Assembly: GCA_964560765.1 (NCBI GenBank)
Contig: CAZLMG010000015.1
Location: 38,085 to 102,084 of the forward strand
Direction: 5' to 3'
Length of the DNA stretch: 64,000 bases
Source: CAZLMG01 sp964560765
GTDB lineage: Bacteria > Bdellovibrionota_B > Oligoflexia > Oligoflexales > CAZLMG01
This document shows positions 47,016 to 56,142 of the stretch, piece by piece. Under the pieces are notes generated by a model that saw only the letters and a program-made list of their open reading frames with translations, was not told where the DNA came from and did not search any database. The translations under genes were made by a program, and so were the position numbers. Each line of letters starts with the position of its first letter. Positions within the stretch are counted from its first letter, which is position 1.

Positions 47016-48320
47016 ATGGCTAGAATTTTGCCGATGCCGAAGTTGAGCGACACGATGGAAGAAGGCGCAATTGCTACCTGGGCCAAAAAAGAGGGCGATA
47101 AGGTGCAAGAGGGCGACCTTTTGGCCGAGATCGAAACCGATAAAGCTACCATGGAATACGAGTCGCCTGAGGAGGGTGTCCTGCTCAAGATTCTTGTCAG
47201 TCCAGGCAATCGCGCCAATGTTGGCGCCCCCATGGCCGTCTTTGGGGAGCCGGGTGAGAAGGTTGATGTTGAAAAGCTACTGAAGGGATCAGCGCCTGCC
47301 GAGAAAGTAGCAGCTCCGGCGGTGGAAGCGGCGTCGGTCGGCCCGGGGTCGAAAGCTGCGTCGTCTGCGAAGGCAACGCCATCTGCTCTATCGTCACCCG
47401 CAACGGCTGCTGCGCCTGTTGCCGCACCTGCTGCTACAGATGGTCGGACAAAAGCATCGCCCCTGGCGCGTAAAGTGGCGCAGGAACGCGGAATTAATTT
47501 GGCGCAGGTTCAGGGTACGGGTCCCCATGGACGCGTCGTTGTTCGTGATCTAGAAGGTGCCGCAGCCAGCACCGGCGGTGCTCAGATGCGTGCGCCATCA
47601 GCTCCGTTTGTTGGTCCGGTTGGCGAAGATCAGCTGGCTCCGACCAGTATGATGCGACGCACGATTGCTAAGCGTCTGCATGCGGCAAAGAACGATGCTC
47701 CCCATTTTTATCTGAAGCGCTCGGTGAATATGGCGCGTTTGAACGAATGGCGTGAGCGATTGAACAAGGATGCCGGCAAGAATGACGGTGCTGTCAAAGT
47801 CAGCATCAACGATATGATTATGCTGGCCTGCGCCAAGGCACTACGACAACATCCCATGGTGAACTCATCTTGGGAAGTCGACAACATTCGGCATTTCGGT
47901 CATGTGAGTGTGGCCATGGCGGTGGCTCTCCCGCAGGGACTCGTCACGCCTGTCGTGCGCAACACGGATCAACTGGGTGTTCGCGAAATTGCTCGCCAAA
48001 CCAAAGATCTAGCGACGCGCGCTCGCAATGGTCAGTTGGCGAACGAGGAATTTGCCGGTGGAACCTTTACTGTTTCGAACTTGGGCATGATGGGTGTTGA
48101 AGAGTTTACGGCCATCATCAATCCGCCGCAGGCGGCGATCTTGGCTGTTGGAGCTACGGTACCAACTCCTTGGGTGAATGAAGCTGGGCAAGTGGTTGTT
48201 CAGCCACGCATGACTCTGACCATGTCTTGCGACCATCGGGTCGTCGATGGCATGGTGGGGGCAGAGTTCCTGCAAACTCTGGTAAGCTACTTAGAAGATC
48301 CAGCCATGATGCTGAGCTAG
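47016..48320 (+). CDS. pdhC: Dihydrolipoyllysine acetyltransferase, pyruvate dehydrogenase E2
   Basis: 434 residues from ATG 47016 (GGGCGAGAG upstream); an in-frame TTG at 46953 is less likely. One lipoyl domain has Lys43 in EIETDKATME. An Ala/Pro-rich linker (about 95-150) leads to a peripheral-subunit-binding domain (ASPLARKVAQERGINLAQ near 151-168) and the catalytic domain, with DHRVVDG near 405-411. It moves the acetyl group to CoA and forms the core of the complex. No E3 (lpdA) gene follows, so E3 is encoded elsewhere. Confidence 0.96.
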   Translation: MARILPMPKLSDTMEEGAIATWAKKEGDKVQEGDLLAEIETDKATMEYESPEEGVLLKILVSPGNRANVGAPMAVFGEPGEKVDVEKLLKGSAPAEKVAAPAVEAASVGPGSKAASSAKATPSALSSPATAAAPVAAPAATDGRTKASPLARKVAQERGINLAQVQGTGPHGRVVVRDLEGAAASTGGAQMRAPSAPFVGPVGEDQLAPTSMMRRTIAKRLHAAKNDAPHFYLKRSVNMARLNEWRERLNKDAGKNDGAVKVSINDMIMLACAKALRQHPMVNSSWEVDNIRHFGHVSVAMAVALPQGLVTPVVRNTDQLGVREIARQTKDLATRARNGQLANEEFAGGTFTVSNLGMMGVEEFTAIINPPQAAILAVGATVPTPWVNEAGQVVVQPRMTLTMSCDHRVVDGMVGAEFLQTLVSYLEDPAMMLS

Positions 48321-48374
48321 CTTGCTCGGTCATCTTTGGGGAGCATGCTGATCGATCACTTCCAGGGAGGGAGA

Positions 48375-48920
48375 GTGTCGAGGTACACGTTCGCCATATT
48401 TACCCTCTCCTTTTGGCATTCCTGGGCGGATGCCAGCACTTGCGGTCGCCTGCAAACGCGTGAACTCATCGAGGCCGTGCAGGATCATTGGATCTACAAG
48501 ACGGTAACTTCCGAGTCTTCCAGACGGCGCCCGGAACTGATGCAGACGGTCGCCCAATTGGAGCAAGACGCCTCGACACTGCTGCAAAAGATTGGCCAGG
48601 ATAAAATCGCCAATAGCTTGGTGGATGGACTAGAGACGGCGATTGGCCGTCGTTTGCGAGGCACAGCCCGGGACGTCATGGTTACGGAAGCGGTACTCGT
48701 CGTTTTGGGCAAGATATCCTCGCGGGCCGACCTTTCCACCGCAGTGCAGGCGAACATCTTGGGAGTTGCGCGCGATGTTCTTGAGGGACATGGACAGGTG
48801 GAACGATTGCTGCCCATCGTTCGGCAGCAGGCCCTGGACTACCTCAATGATTCTGTGACCAATACTCATCCCTTTGAGCGCGAAGCGCTGGGTGTGTTGG
48901 GATCTTATAACGATCGATGA
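48375..48920 (+). CDS. Exported hypothetical protein, 181 residues
   Basis: Start set to GTG 48375 with GGAGG upstream; an upstream ATG-type start at 48336 lacks a ribosome site. The first 22 residues (SRYTFAIFTLSFWHSWADAS) are a signal peptide. The mature part is mainly helical and acidic/basic mixed (LIEAVQDHWIY, VAQLEQDASTLLQKIGQ, LSTAVQANILGVARDVLEGHGQVERLL). A periplasmic helical protein of unknown role. It lies between pdhC and lemA on the same strand with short gaps, so it is probably in the same transcript. Confidence 0.72.
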   Translation: MSRYTFAIFTLSFWHSWADASTCGRLQTRELIEAVQDHWIYKTVTSESSRRRPELMQTVAQLEQDASTLLQKIGQDKIANSLVDGLETAIGRRLRGTARDVMVTEAVLVVLGKISSRADLSTAVQANILGVARDVLEGHGQVERLLPIVRQQALDYLNDSVTNTHPFEREALGVLGSYNDR

Positions 48921-48940
48921 TTTTGTAGGGGTAAGAAACC

Positions 48941-49522
48941 ATGGTTATGCTGGGAGTTGCGGTCGTGGGAGCTATGCTCATCTGGATGATGCTGGCGTAC
49001 AACAAGTTGGTGGCGCTTCGGCTACGCTTTCGCAATGCGTTTGCGCAGATTGACGTTCAGCTCAAGCGTCGCTATGACCTAATTCCCAACTTAGTCGAGA
49101 CGGCGAAAACGTATCTGAAGCATGAGCGTGAGACGCTTGAGGCTGTGGTCGCAGCACGCAATGTGGCTGTCAACGCCAGCCGTGCCGCCGCGACGGATCC
49201 ATCGAATGGCGGTGCGATGCAGAATTTGTTGGGAGCCGAGAGCAAGCTGACGGGCTTGCTTGGTCGATTGATGGCTGTTTCCGAAGCCTATCCGGATTTG
49301 AAGGCGAACGAAACGATGATGCAACTCACCGAGGAGTTGACGACTACTGAGAATCGCGTAGGTTTTGCCCGGCAGGCTTATAACGATGCCGTGATGCATT
49401 ATAATACTCAGTGTGAGACCTTTCCCTCGAATTTGGTCGCCAGTGGCTTCCGCTTCAGTCCGGCCGTGTTTTTTGAGGTCGAAGCACCCCAAGAGCGGTT
49501 GGCGCCAAAAGTTAAGTTTTAG
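48941..49522 (+). CDS. lemA: LemA family protein
   Basis: 193 residues. N-terminal membrane helix (about 3-22), then LRLRFRNAFAQIDVQLKRRYDLIPNLVETAKTYLKHERETLE (about 27-68), a well conserved LemA block, and a long helical bundle with ENRVGFARQAYNDAVMHYNT near 143-162. LemA proteins are membrane-anchored helical bundles of uncertain function, often paired with M48 peptidases. AGGGG precedes the ATG and the stop is 14 bases before the M48 gene, which matches that pairing. Confidence 0.94.
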   Translation: MVMLGVAVVGAMLIWMMLAYNKLVALRLRFRNAFAQIDVQLKRRYDLIPNLVETAKTYLKHERETLEAVVAARNVAVNASRAAATDPSNGGAMQNLLGAESKLTGLLGRLMAVSEAYPDLKANETMMQLTEELTTTENRVGFARQAYNDAVMHYNTQCETFPSNLVASGFRFSPAVFFEVEAPQERLAPKVKF

Positions 49523-49536
49523 GACGCGACCATTGC

Positions 49537-51423
49537 ATGGATTTCTTTGCCTATCAGGAGAGTGCTAAGCGTCGCTCGCGGGTCCTTATCGCGCTCTACA
49601 TCCTTGCGATTATTGCCTTGGTCCTGATGACGAATGTCGTTATGTCCCTCGCGTTTTTTCCAAGCATCATCGCCGGTCCAGCATTGGGAGTGGAGCGCCT
49701 CGTGGCTTTCTGGTCTGAGCGCCCCGATGTCGTCATCTATGTTTCGGGAATGACTCTAGTCCTGATTGGTGGCACTTCGCTGATCAAGACCGCCGCCTTG
49801 CGGCATGGGGGTGGCTCGGGGCTGGCGCAAACATTGGGCGGGCGGAGAGTTGATCTGCGTACTGGTGATCCAAGAGAAAAAGTACTCATCAATGTTGTCG
49901 AGGAAATGGCCATTGCGGCCGGCATGCCCGTTCCAAGCGTCTTTGTCTTGCAGCATGAGGCCGGCATCAATGCGTTTGCGGCTGGTTTTAGTCATCAGGA
50001 TATGGTGATTGGTCTGACGCGTGGTGCTATCGATCATTTAGATCGCAATGAATTGCAGGGTGTTGTCGCTCATGAATTCAGCCATATCCTGCATGGTGAC
50101 ATGAAACTGAATATGCAGCTGATGGGCACGATCTATGGAATCTCCGCCATCAGTTATTTTGGCCGCAAAATGATTTCGCTGTCGCGCACGGGTGGTCGTT
50201 CACGGCTCATATCAGCATCGCGCGGTCGTTCGCGGCATGGGGTTTCGTTTCCTATCTTTCCGCTCCTGGGCCTCGCTCTGCTCGTCATTGGCAGCGTCGG
50301 ACACTTCTTTGGCATGATCATTCGCGCTGCCGTGTGCCGCCAACGCGAATTCTTGGCTGATGCGGCCGCTGTGCAATTTACCCGCAATCCAGCGGGAATT
50401 TCTGGAGCGCTGCGAAAAATTCATGCGCACGAGCGAACTGGAGTGCTTGCCTCTAACGAGGCTCCGGCAGTTGGTCACATGTTGTTTGCCAGTGGGCTAC
50501 GCTGGCATCTTTTTGGATGGTTCGCGACTCACCCTAAACTCTCGCTACGCTTGCAGCGGTTGAGCGGAGGGTCAGCTATGGTAAAAACGCCAAAGCAAGC
50601 TGCCTCCGCTGGGATGACGAACGGGTCACCCCAGCCATTCTCCTCCATGGTGGGAGTGATCAGTGCTGAATCTATCCAGCAGGCGGCAAGAGACCTGCAA
50701 TCCATGCCCCAATCTTTGCGCAAGGACGTCTCGGACCGTGAGGTCGCGACATTGTCGGTTTTGGCAATGCTTGCGATCGATGTTCCGACGGATGAGTTAG
50801 CTCTGGTCATCGATCGCCAGCCCATAATCACTAGCCGATCAGCTAAGTTCGTTGCACTTATCCATCAGATGAAATCGTTGGCGCCCATGCAAGAGTTTCA
50901 GTTGCTGTCACTGATGGCGCCGCAACTGCGCGCGCTTGAACAAGAGCGCGGGCTGCAGCTTCTTGCAGCTGCCAAGGATTTGATCTATGTGGATCAAGTC
51001 ATATCGCCATTCGAATTCAGTTTGTTTCAGTATTTGCATAGTTTGCTGCGCCAGCCCAAAGCGCCACTTCGCGCGCAACGCAGGTCCCAGTGGCATGACG
51101 CCATCGACGTTGTCGGTCTCATGGCGTATGCCAGCAAAGGTGATGAGGCGCAGCGCACGGCAGCATTTCAAGATGCTATGGTGCGTATCAACTCGTCCCT
51201 AGGCTCACTTCCGTTGCCCCCATATGATCTGCCCCGGATTCATGAGGCTCTGCAGCGTTTAGCCGGTGGCTCCATGGCATTTCGACGACAAGTCATGGAG
51301 GCTTGCTCGCGGGTGGCATGCTTTGACGGCAAGGTCGGTCGGCACGAGCTTGCGATGTTGCATTGTCTGGGTGAGGTCTTCTGTTTGCCATTGCCGCGGG
51401 AATTCGATGCAAGTTCCGCCTGA
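49537..51423 (+). CDS. M48 (HtpX-like) membrane metallopeptidase with TerB-like C-terminus
   Basis: 628 residues. Two N-terminal membrane helices (about 18-45 and 66-84) lead to the peptidase, with His179-Glu-Phe-Ser-His183 in VVAHEFSHILHGD and the third ligand in REFLADAAAVQFT near 271. Two further helices lie near 240-270. Residues 375-625 are an extra alpha-helical region ending in ACSRVACFDGKVGRHELAMLHCLGEVF, which resembles a TerB-like fold (a-x-DG-x-x-x-x-E). HtpX-type enzymes remove misfolded membrane proteins; the extension may dock a partner. AGGA ten bases before the ATG and lemA upstream. Confidence 0.9.
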   Translation: MDFFAYQESAKRRSRVLIALYILAIIALVLMTNVVMSLAFFPSIIAGPALGVERLVAFWSERPDVVIYVSGMTLVLIGGTSLIKTAALRHGGGSGLAQTLGGRRVDLRTGDPREKVLINVVEEMAIAAGMPVPSVFVLQHEAGINAFAAGFSHQDMVIGLTRGAIDHLDRNELQGVVAHEFSHILHGDMKLNMQLMGTIYGISAISYFGRKMISLSRTGGRSRLISASRGRSRHGVSFPIFPLLGLALLVIGSVGHFFGMIIRAAVCRQREFLADAAAVQFTRNPAGISGALRKIHAHERTGVLASNEAPAVGHMLFASGLRWHLFGWFATHPKLSLRLQRLSGGSAMVKTPKQAASAGMTNGSPQPFSSMVGVISAESIQQAARDLQSMPQSLRKDVSDREVATLSVLAMLAIDVPTDELALVIDRQPIITSRSAKFVALIHQMKSLAPMQEFQLLSLMAPQLRALEQERGLQLLAAAKDLIYVDQVISPFEFSLFQYLHSLLRQPKAPLRAQRRSQWHDAIDVVGLMAYASKGDEAQRTAAFQDAMVRINSSLGSLPLPPYDLPRIHEALQRLAGGSMAFRRQVMEACSRVACFDGKVGRHELAMLHCLGEVFCLPLPREFDASSA

Positions 51424-51428
51424 TCACT

Positions 51429-53549
51429 TCAGGCAGATTTTTTCGCCGCTAGCGGAGTCGCGGCAGCTGTCGCACTTGGTCCTGCTGCATCTGTGGGGCT
51501 TGTGGTAGCTGGCACGTAGAATCCCAACAGGCAGCGTATAGATTGGGATACCGCCTCGGAGTCGATCGCAAGAATCGGTATCTCTTCCTCTGGCTGGTCG
51601 GTGGATTCTTCCGTCATCTCCGCCATCAGAGATGCCTCGAAGGCTTCGATGCCCCCGGCCTTCTCGGCGTCCCGCAGCTCGACTGGTGCGCCGGTCTGTA
51701 GCGCCCCTTTGATACGCAAGTACAGACTCTTGGCCTTAAAACTCACCGCCTTCTTCAAACGAATGCATTCGGCAAGAGGCTCAAGGGATTGATCCAGCTT
51801 GTTCATCCGCGTCAACGCCAGACCGTAGTTATACAAAACGATCGCTCTCGCCTCTTCTTGCTTTTCGGGAATTGCAGCCAGGGTTTTCTTGTACTCGTCC
51901 AACCCATCCTGAAAACGGCCGCTTTTGATCAGCAGTACGGCCCGGTTGTTCATGCTGGATATGAGATGTTCCATGGAGTCAACTTTTTCCATGATTTCCC
52001 GCGCTAGCTGGACATTGCCGCTGGTGATAGCGATTTTGGCTTCGACGGTGCGCACTTGATCGCTTTCTGGTGCTAGGCGCTTGGCGTGGGCCAGCGCTTC
52101 TTGAGCGGAATCCCCATGTTCACTGTCTATGGCGGATTCAGCGATTCCACAAAGTCGATCGACATTTGTTGGTGAAAGCGTATGCGCCTTTTGTAAGCAC
52201 TTCAGGGCGCCCGCATGATCGTTCAGCTTCATGAGGCATTTGCCCAGCAAATTGAGGGTCATTAACGAGTCATAGCCATAGAGCTTCGCGGCCTCTAGCA
52301 GCAGATTGCGGCAAGTTGCATAATCGCCTTGGTGAAACGCGCGCAGAGCCTGCACATATTTCTTCTTGCCGGGTTCGACGTTGTCATCGGCATCATACTT
52401 TTTGATAAGGGTCTCGGCTTCGTCGATTTTCCCTGTTCGTAGAGCCATCTCGATATTGCGCTCCAAAAATTTCTGCTCGTTCGGATTAGCATTTTCGCGC
52501 ACAGACCACGAGATCGCCATCAGCAGCTCGCGTTGCACGATGGGTTTCATGACCAAGTTGGCGACGCCCATTTCCTTGAGTAGGGGGAACTCGCGACGCT
52601 GAATCAAGCTGGTGATGAGAATCACCGGGCAGCGTATCTTCGCTTCAAAAATGGTATGGAGAAGTCCAGGGCCAGAGAGCTGGCCTGTTTTCCACTCCGT
52701 CAGAATCAGATCTGGCTCACCCTCGCTGCGAATGTATTTGAGCGCTTCCGCGCCATCGCCAAATACCACCAGGTTATTGACCTTGAGTGCCTTCAGAGCA
52801 TCGCGCACGCCATTGACCACAGCGCCATCTGGTTCGATCAACACGACTTGCTTGATGCCAAGACTCGCATTACCAGTCTGAGTCGTCATCTGTTTCACGA
52901 GTGCGGCGACGCGCGGCTCTAAGGATTTGTCGATAGTTCTCGCGTGATTGAGCATGGCCAGCGCGTGTCGAGTCTTGCCCATTGCGTGAAATGTATCCGC
53001 TAGCTCCAGTACTTGTGTCCCATCGGTCGCATAGCGCTGGACCATGTTACGATTGAAGAGCAGTTGATCATCCAGTCGCTTCAGTTCAAAAAGAGTTGGA
53101 CGCAAATATTGGGCTGCGACCCGCGTCCCATCAAACTTCTCATTGCGCATGAGTTGCAATAGCTGTCGCAGATCGTTCGAGAGCTTTTCTCGGTTAATCG
53201 GCTTGCGATGCCAGGACAGTATTCCATTGGCAAAGAACTGGGGCAGGTCCGCCATTTCCGACCCATCCAGTAGAAGTGTCACGAATGGAGCCGCGGATCC
53301 CTCTTTGGCCGTCGCATCGAGAAACTTCCCAGCGTGATTGAACTCCGACTTCAAGGCTGACCCAATAACCCAATCGACGCGCATGTGGCGCCGATGCTTC
53401 TGCAATTCCACGTAGGTCGCGAAACCAAAGGCATTTTCAAATTGCAGGGAGCGCAGAATGGAAACCAAAAGGACCCGCACCGTCTCCGACGGATCGATGA
53501 CGGCAATCGCGCAGTCTTTCTCCAGCAGCTTTTTGAGCATTATGCTCAT
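51429..53549 (-). CDS. Two pseudo-receivers plus TPR array
   Basis: 706 residues. Receiver-like domain 1 (about 12-135) keeps VIDPSE but has Gly at the acceptor position (DWVIGSAL). Receiver-like domain 2 (about 230-355) keeps LIEPDG and a Lys in LVMKPI, but the acceptor Asp in DLILTEWKTGQLSG is Glu. A helix-rich middle and TPRs cover about 365-640 (GKCLMKLNDHAGALKCLQKAHTL, NNRAVLLIKSGRFQDGLDEYKKTL, NYGLALTRMNKLDQSLEPL). The start overlaps the PilZ gene stop (ATGA), so the two are translationally coupled. A cytoplasmic scaffold that cannot be phosphorylated in the normal way; likely to act with PilZ in motility or predation control (inferred). Confidence 0.8.
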   Translation of the reverse strand: MSIMLKKLLEKDCAIAVIDPSETVRVLLVSILRSLQFENAFGFATYVELQKHRRHMRVDWVIGSALKSEFNHAGKFLDATAKEGSAAPFVTLLLDGSEMADLPQFFANGILSWHRKPINREKLSNDLRQLLQLMRNEKFDGTRVAAQYLRPTLFELKRLDDQLLFNRNMVQRYATDGTQVLELADTFHAMGKTRHALAMLNHARTIDKSLEPRVAALVKQMTTQTGNASLGIKQVVLIEPDGAVVNGVRDALKALKVNNLVVFGDGAEALKYIRSEGEPDLILTEWKTGQLSGPGLLHTIFEAKIRCPVILITSLIQRREFPLLKEMGVANLVMKPIVQRELLMAISWSVRENANPNEQKFLERNIEMALRTGKIDEAETLIKKYDADDNVEPGKKKYVQALRAFHQGDYATCRNLLLEAAKLYGYDSLMTLNLLGKCLMKLNDHAGALKCLQKAHTLSPTNVDRLCGIAESAIDSEHGDSAQEALAHAKRLAPESDQVRTVEAKIAITSGNVQLAREIMEKVDSMEHLISSMNNRAVLLIKSGRFQDGLDEYKKTLAAIPEKQEEARAIVLYNYGLALTRMNKLDQSLEPLAECIRLKKAVSFKAKSLYLRIKGALQTGAPVELRDAEKAGGIEAFEASLMAEMTEESTDQPEEEIPILAIDSEAVSQSIRCLLGFYVPATTSPTDAAGPSATAAATPLAAKKSA

Positions 53550-53926
53550 TCGCGATCCTCAATGAAGACGCTAGGGAACTGATCCAGGTAGTCCAGAAAA
53601 TCTTGTTGTTGATCGTTGATCAGTAACCCGCCGCGAAATACAGGGGGCTCTTGCGTGGTTTGCGCGCACCAGACGACTTTCATCAACATGTGCTGCTCGG
53701 TATCGCTTTCGTCAGCGGCGGGAACGAGGCGTAGTATCATGCCACGAGTGACTTTTGAATCAAGGATGATGCCTAGGCCGAGCTTGGAAGCATCGACCAA
53801 CATAAAGGAGTATTCCTGATTGTTCTCATCGACGAGTCGCACGGGCAGCCTACCCGTTAAAGAGTAACGCGGATGCTTCCGGCGTTCCACCGCAAGGGGT
53901 ACGGCGGCGGTGTTGGTTGCTGACAT
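53546..53926 (-). CDS. PilZ-domain protein
   Basis: 126 residues, single domain. The cyclic-di-GMP binding motifs are RRKHPRYSL near 15-23 (RxxxR) and LVDASKLGLGI near 42-52 (D/NxSxxG), so nucleotide binding is plausible. GGGGAGGAA lies just before the ATG. The stop overlaps the start of the pseudo-receiver-TPR gene. Cyclic-di-GMP binding would then be read by its coupled partner. Confidence 0.9.
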   Translation of the reverse strand: MSATNTAAVPLAVERRKHPRYSLTGRLPVRLVDENNQEYSFMLVDASKLGLGIILDSKVTRGMILRLVPAADESDTEQHMLMKVVWCAQTTQEPPVFRGGLLINDQQQDFLDYLDQFPSVFIEDRE

Positions 53927-54148
53927 GAAATTCCTCCCCAGGGGGTTTGGTTTGAACCAGACCTGAGGAGGCTATCGGAGGCTGGAAGTTGAACCTTAGG
54001 GGAATTCCAAATATGCGATTAAAAGTCTGTAATTAGAGCTAGTTACTCCGGGACGCCTACCCGGAGATCGCCCGATTCTTTGGCGTTAAACGCTGGTGCG
54101 TTGAGCAGTCCTTGCAAACGCTGCACCCTGGCATTGGTGATTAATGCC

Positions 54149-55768
54149 TTAGTACCGACAGCTTGCCCAGTACCTGCCGTTGCAGTGATTACTACTGACA
54201 AAGTCAATGCACGCATCATAGCAAAGACCGCTACTGGCTCGGCACTTCTCCTCGCACTTCAGCTGTGTATTTCTACCGATGCCGCAAACGCCTTGAAACC
54301 AAGTTCCATACCAGTAACACAACCGAGACTCATACTTCATGACATCAGCGCCATAAGTCAGTCCGTCATTTCGATTCTGCGATGCCTCCTTCTGCGTGGG
54401 AGCTGGTTTCTCTTGCGGGCATGTCAAGCCGGTAGCTGCTCGCAGTGAATTCGCGGGGCCCAAGATCGCTATATCATCTTCTAGCTTCTGTAAGTCTATG
54501 TTCCGGAGTTGAATGATGGAATCGCAAATGCTCGCCGTACAAGTGGTTAGTGCGGCGAATGCCTGAAGATACTTAAACACAGAACTATAAAAGACCTTAC
54601 CGTCACGAATGACCTCGCCCCATTTGACCTTATCAAAGGTACCTGTGCCTCCTGGTCCCCACTTCTCCACACCAAAGTACTTCTGTAGCATTTCACCGCC
54701 ATCCAGCAGCGCTTGCATGGTCAACAGCATGTCACTGACTCTTGCGGCGATCATCGCAACTTGCCGGCATGATGGCCTGCGCCCATTCTCGATGAGAGCA
54801 TGGTGAAGCCCATCAAAGTTCTTTATAAAGTTCTGTAGTAAAAGATTGAGCACAACTACATGAGGATCCTTCGCTACTGGTCCATTTTTTAGAAGTGCCT
54901 CAAGCGTGCTCTTTGCCATTGGAATTTGGAAGTCATTCTTTTGGGTAACAGCGGCTGCAAGATTTGCGACAGAGTTCATACATGCGCAAGCGGAGGGATC
55001 GAGATACTTTGCTGGAATCTTTTTGCAGACAAAATTAGCATAATCAATGGCTTTATAAACGGGGCTATTGGAGTCGGTCGGCGTATCAGCTGCGACAAGG
55101 TTCAGTATCGATGTGCTATCCAATGTCGGTAGCTCCAAAATCGGCGGATGATCCTCACTGGAATCTTCAATCGTTTGAACTGTTAGAGATGGCGTAGATT
55201 CTTCGTCATCATTAACAGGCTGTGTCGACTCCTCAATTGCCGTTGCGGGTGGTAGAGGGAGCGGATCTGCACCTCCGGTACTGCTTGTCGAGCAGGTGGT
55301 TACATCTGGTAATGGCCGGTGACTGATCTTGAATTCGGGATGTGACTCCAACAGCTTGCTGCCGTTGGCGGCTTCTCGGACATAATGCCGCAAAAATGAT
55401 TCTGGTATTTTGATGCCCGGCGACAAGCTCAGCACCACAGCTGTTTTGCCCCGATCGGGACAGACTCTGGCGTGCGCACTACACGAGCTTGCGTCCTCGG
55501 GACACTCCAGCGCCGTTGAGCAAGGGCAATCCACACACACCGCATAATGATCGCCATCGCACGTCAGCGTTGACGGCACAGTGCAGATAGACTCTTCGTT
55601 GTCGACGGCAGCTGCCACCGGCGCTGGGGCTGACGTTAGTCCTCCTGGCTCAGCAGATTGTTGACTGGCTGTCGATTCGCCAGCATGATCGCGACATGCA
55701 CTTGCTATTAGCGCATATGCCATCAAGAGATAGGGCAACGCTGTTGCTCGTGATAGACGAGTGAACAT
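54149..55768 (-). CDS. Lipoprotein, 539 residues, function unknown
   Basis: ATG at 55768 with GGGAG upstream; the open frame extends to 55957 but without signals. The signal peptide ends ALIASAC, lipidated Cys near 25. Residues 57-105 are Cys-rich (CTVPSTLTC, CVDCPC, CPEDASSCSAHARVCP), probably a disulfide knot. Residues 170-260 are a Pro/Ser/Glu-rich linker and 265-470 are helical. The C-terminus is again Cys-rich (CYWYGTWFQGVCG, CEEKCRASSGLCYDAC). No catalytic motif seen. Surface or periplasmic. Its downstream neighbour is the PilZ gene 222 bases away. Confidence 0.72.
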   Translation of the reverse strand: MFTRLSRATALPYLLMAYALIASACRDHAGESTASQQSAEPGGLTSAPAPVAAAVDNEESICTVPSTLTCDGDHYAVCVDCPCSTALECPEDASSCSAHARVCPDRGKTAVVLSLSPGIKIPESFLRHYVREAANGSKLLESHPEFKISHRPLPDVTTCSTSSTGGADPLPLPPATAIEESTQPVNDDEESTPSLTVQTIEDSSEDHPPILELPTLDSTSILNLVAADTPTDSNSPVYKAIDYANFVCKKIPAKYLDPSACACMNSVANLAAAVTQKNDFQIPMAKSTLEALLKNGPVAKDPHVVVLNLLLQNFIKNFDGLHHALIENGRRPSCRQVAMIAARVSDMLLTMQALLDGGEMLQKYFGVEKWGPGGTGTFDKVKWGEVIRDGKVFYSSVFKYLQAFAALTTCTASICDSIIQLRNIDLQKLEDDIAILGPANSLRAATGLTCPQEKPAPTQKEASQNRNDGLTYGADVMKYESRLCYWYGTWFQGVCGIGRNTQLKCEEKCRASSGLCYDACIDFVSSNHCNGRYWASCRY

Positions 55769-56142
55769 TTTAACTCCCGGTTGAATCCGTAGACGAGAAT
55801 TTCTTACCTTGCTGTAAGCAAGAGCTCGTCCAAAGTTTCCTGCCTGATTGTCGGGGCTCTCGCATTGACCGGAACTCGTCCAGCTGGGATAGATAATCTC
55901 GTTGTATTGAGGTGTTGCCGGTGCAATGAGGGCAACGGTAGGAACAGACGGCTCCATAGCAGAAGCTCAACGATGTGAATATCCGTTGCGCATGTTAGCT
56001 TAACCAGTTGATTTCGATAGATTGTTTGTTGTCAAACGTTGGTCAGGGTAGATTGGGCCGGCGAAGGCACACCATCTGCGCCGAAGAGGCAAAGGGCCGC
56101 GCATGAAACCATGGGAACAAGTCGATATTCTTTAGAGACAGA
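55769..56142. other. Intergenic region, 374 bases
   Basis: Between two minus-strand genes: it holds the RCC1 gene's 3' flank and the promoter region of the 539-residue lipoprotein gene. An open frame crosses most of the left half, but it is an upstream continuation of the lipoprotein frame with no ribosome site. No clear hairpin or repeat was seen. Confidence 0.5.

Noticed and set aside
55769..55957. Upstream extension of the 539-residue lipoprotein frame
   Set aside because: The ATG at 55768 has a good ribosome site and a signal peptide directly after it; the extension has neither.
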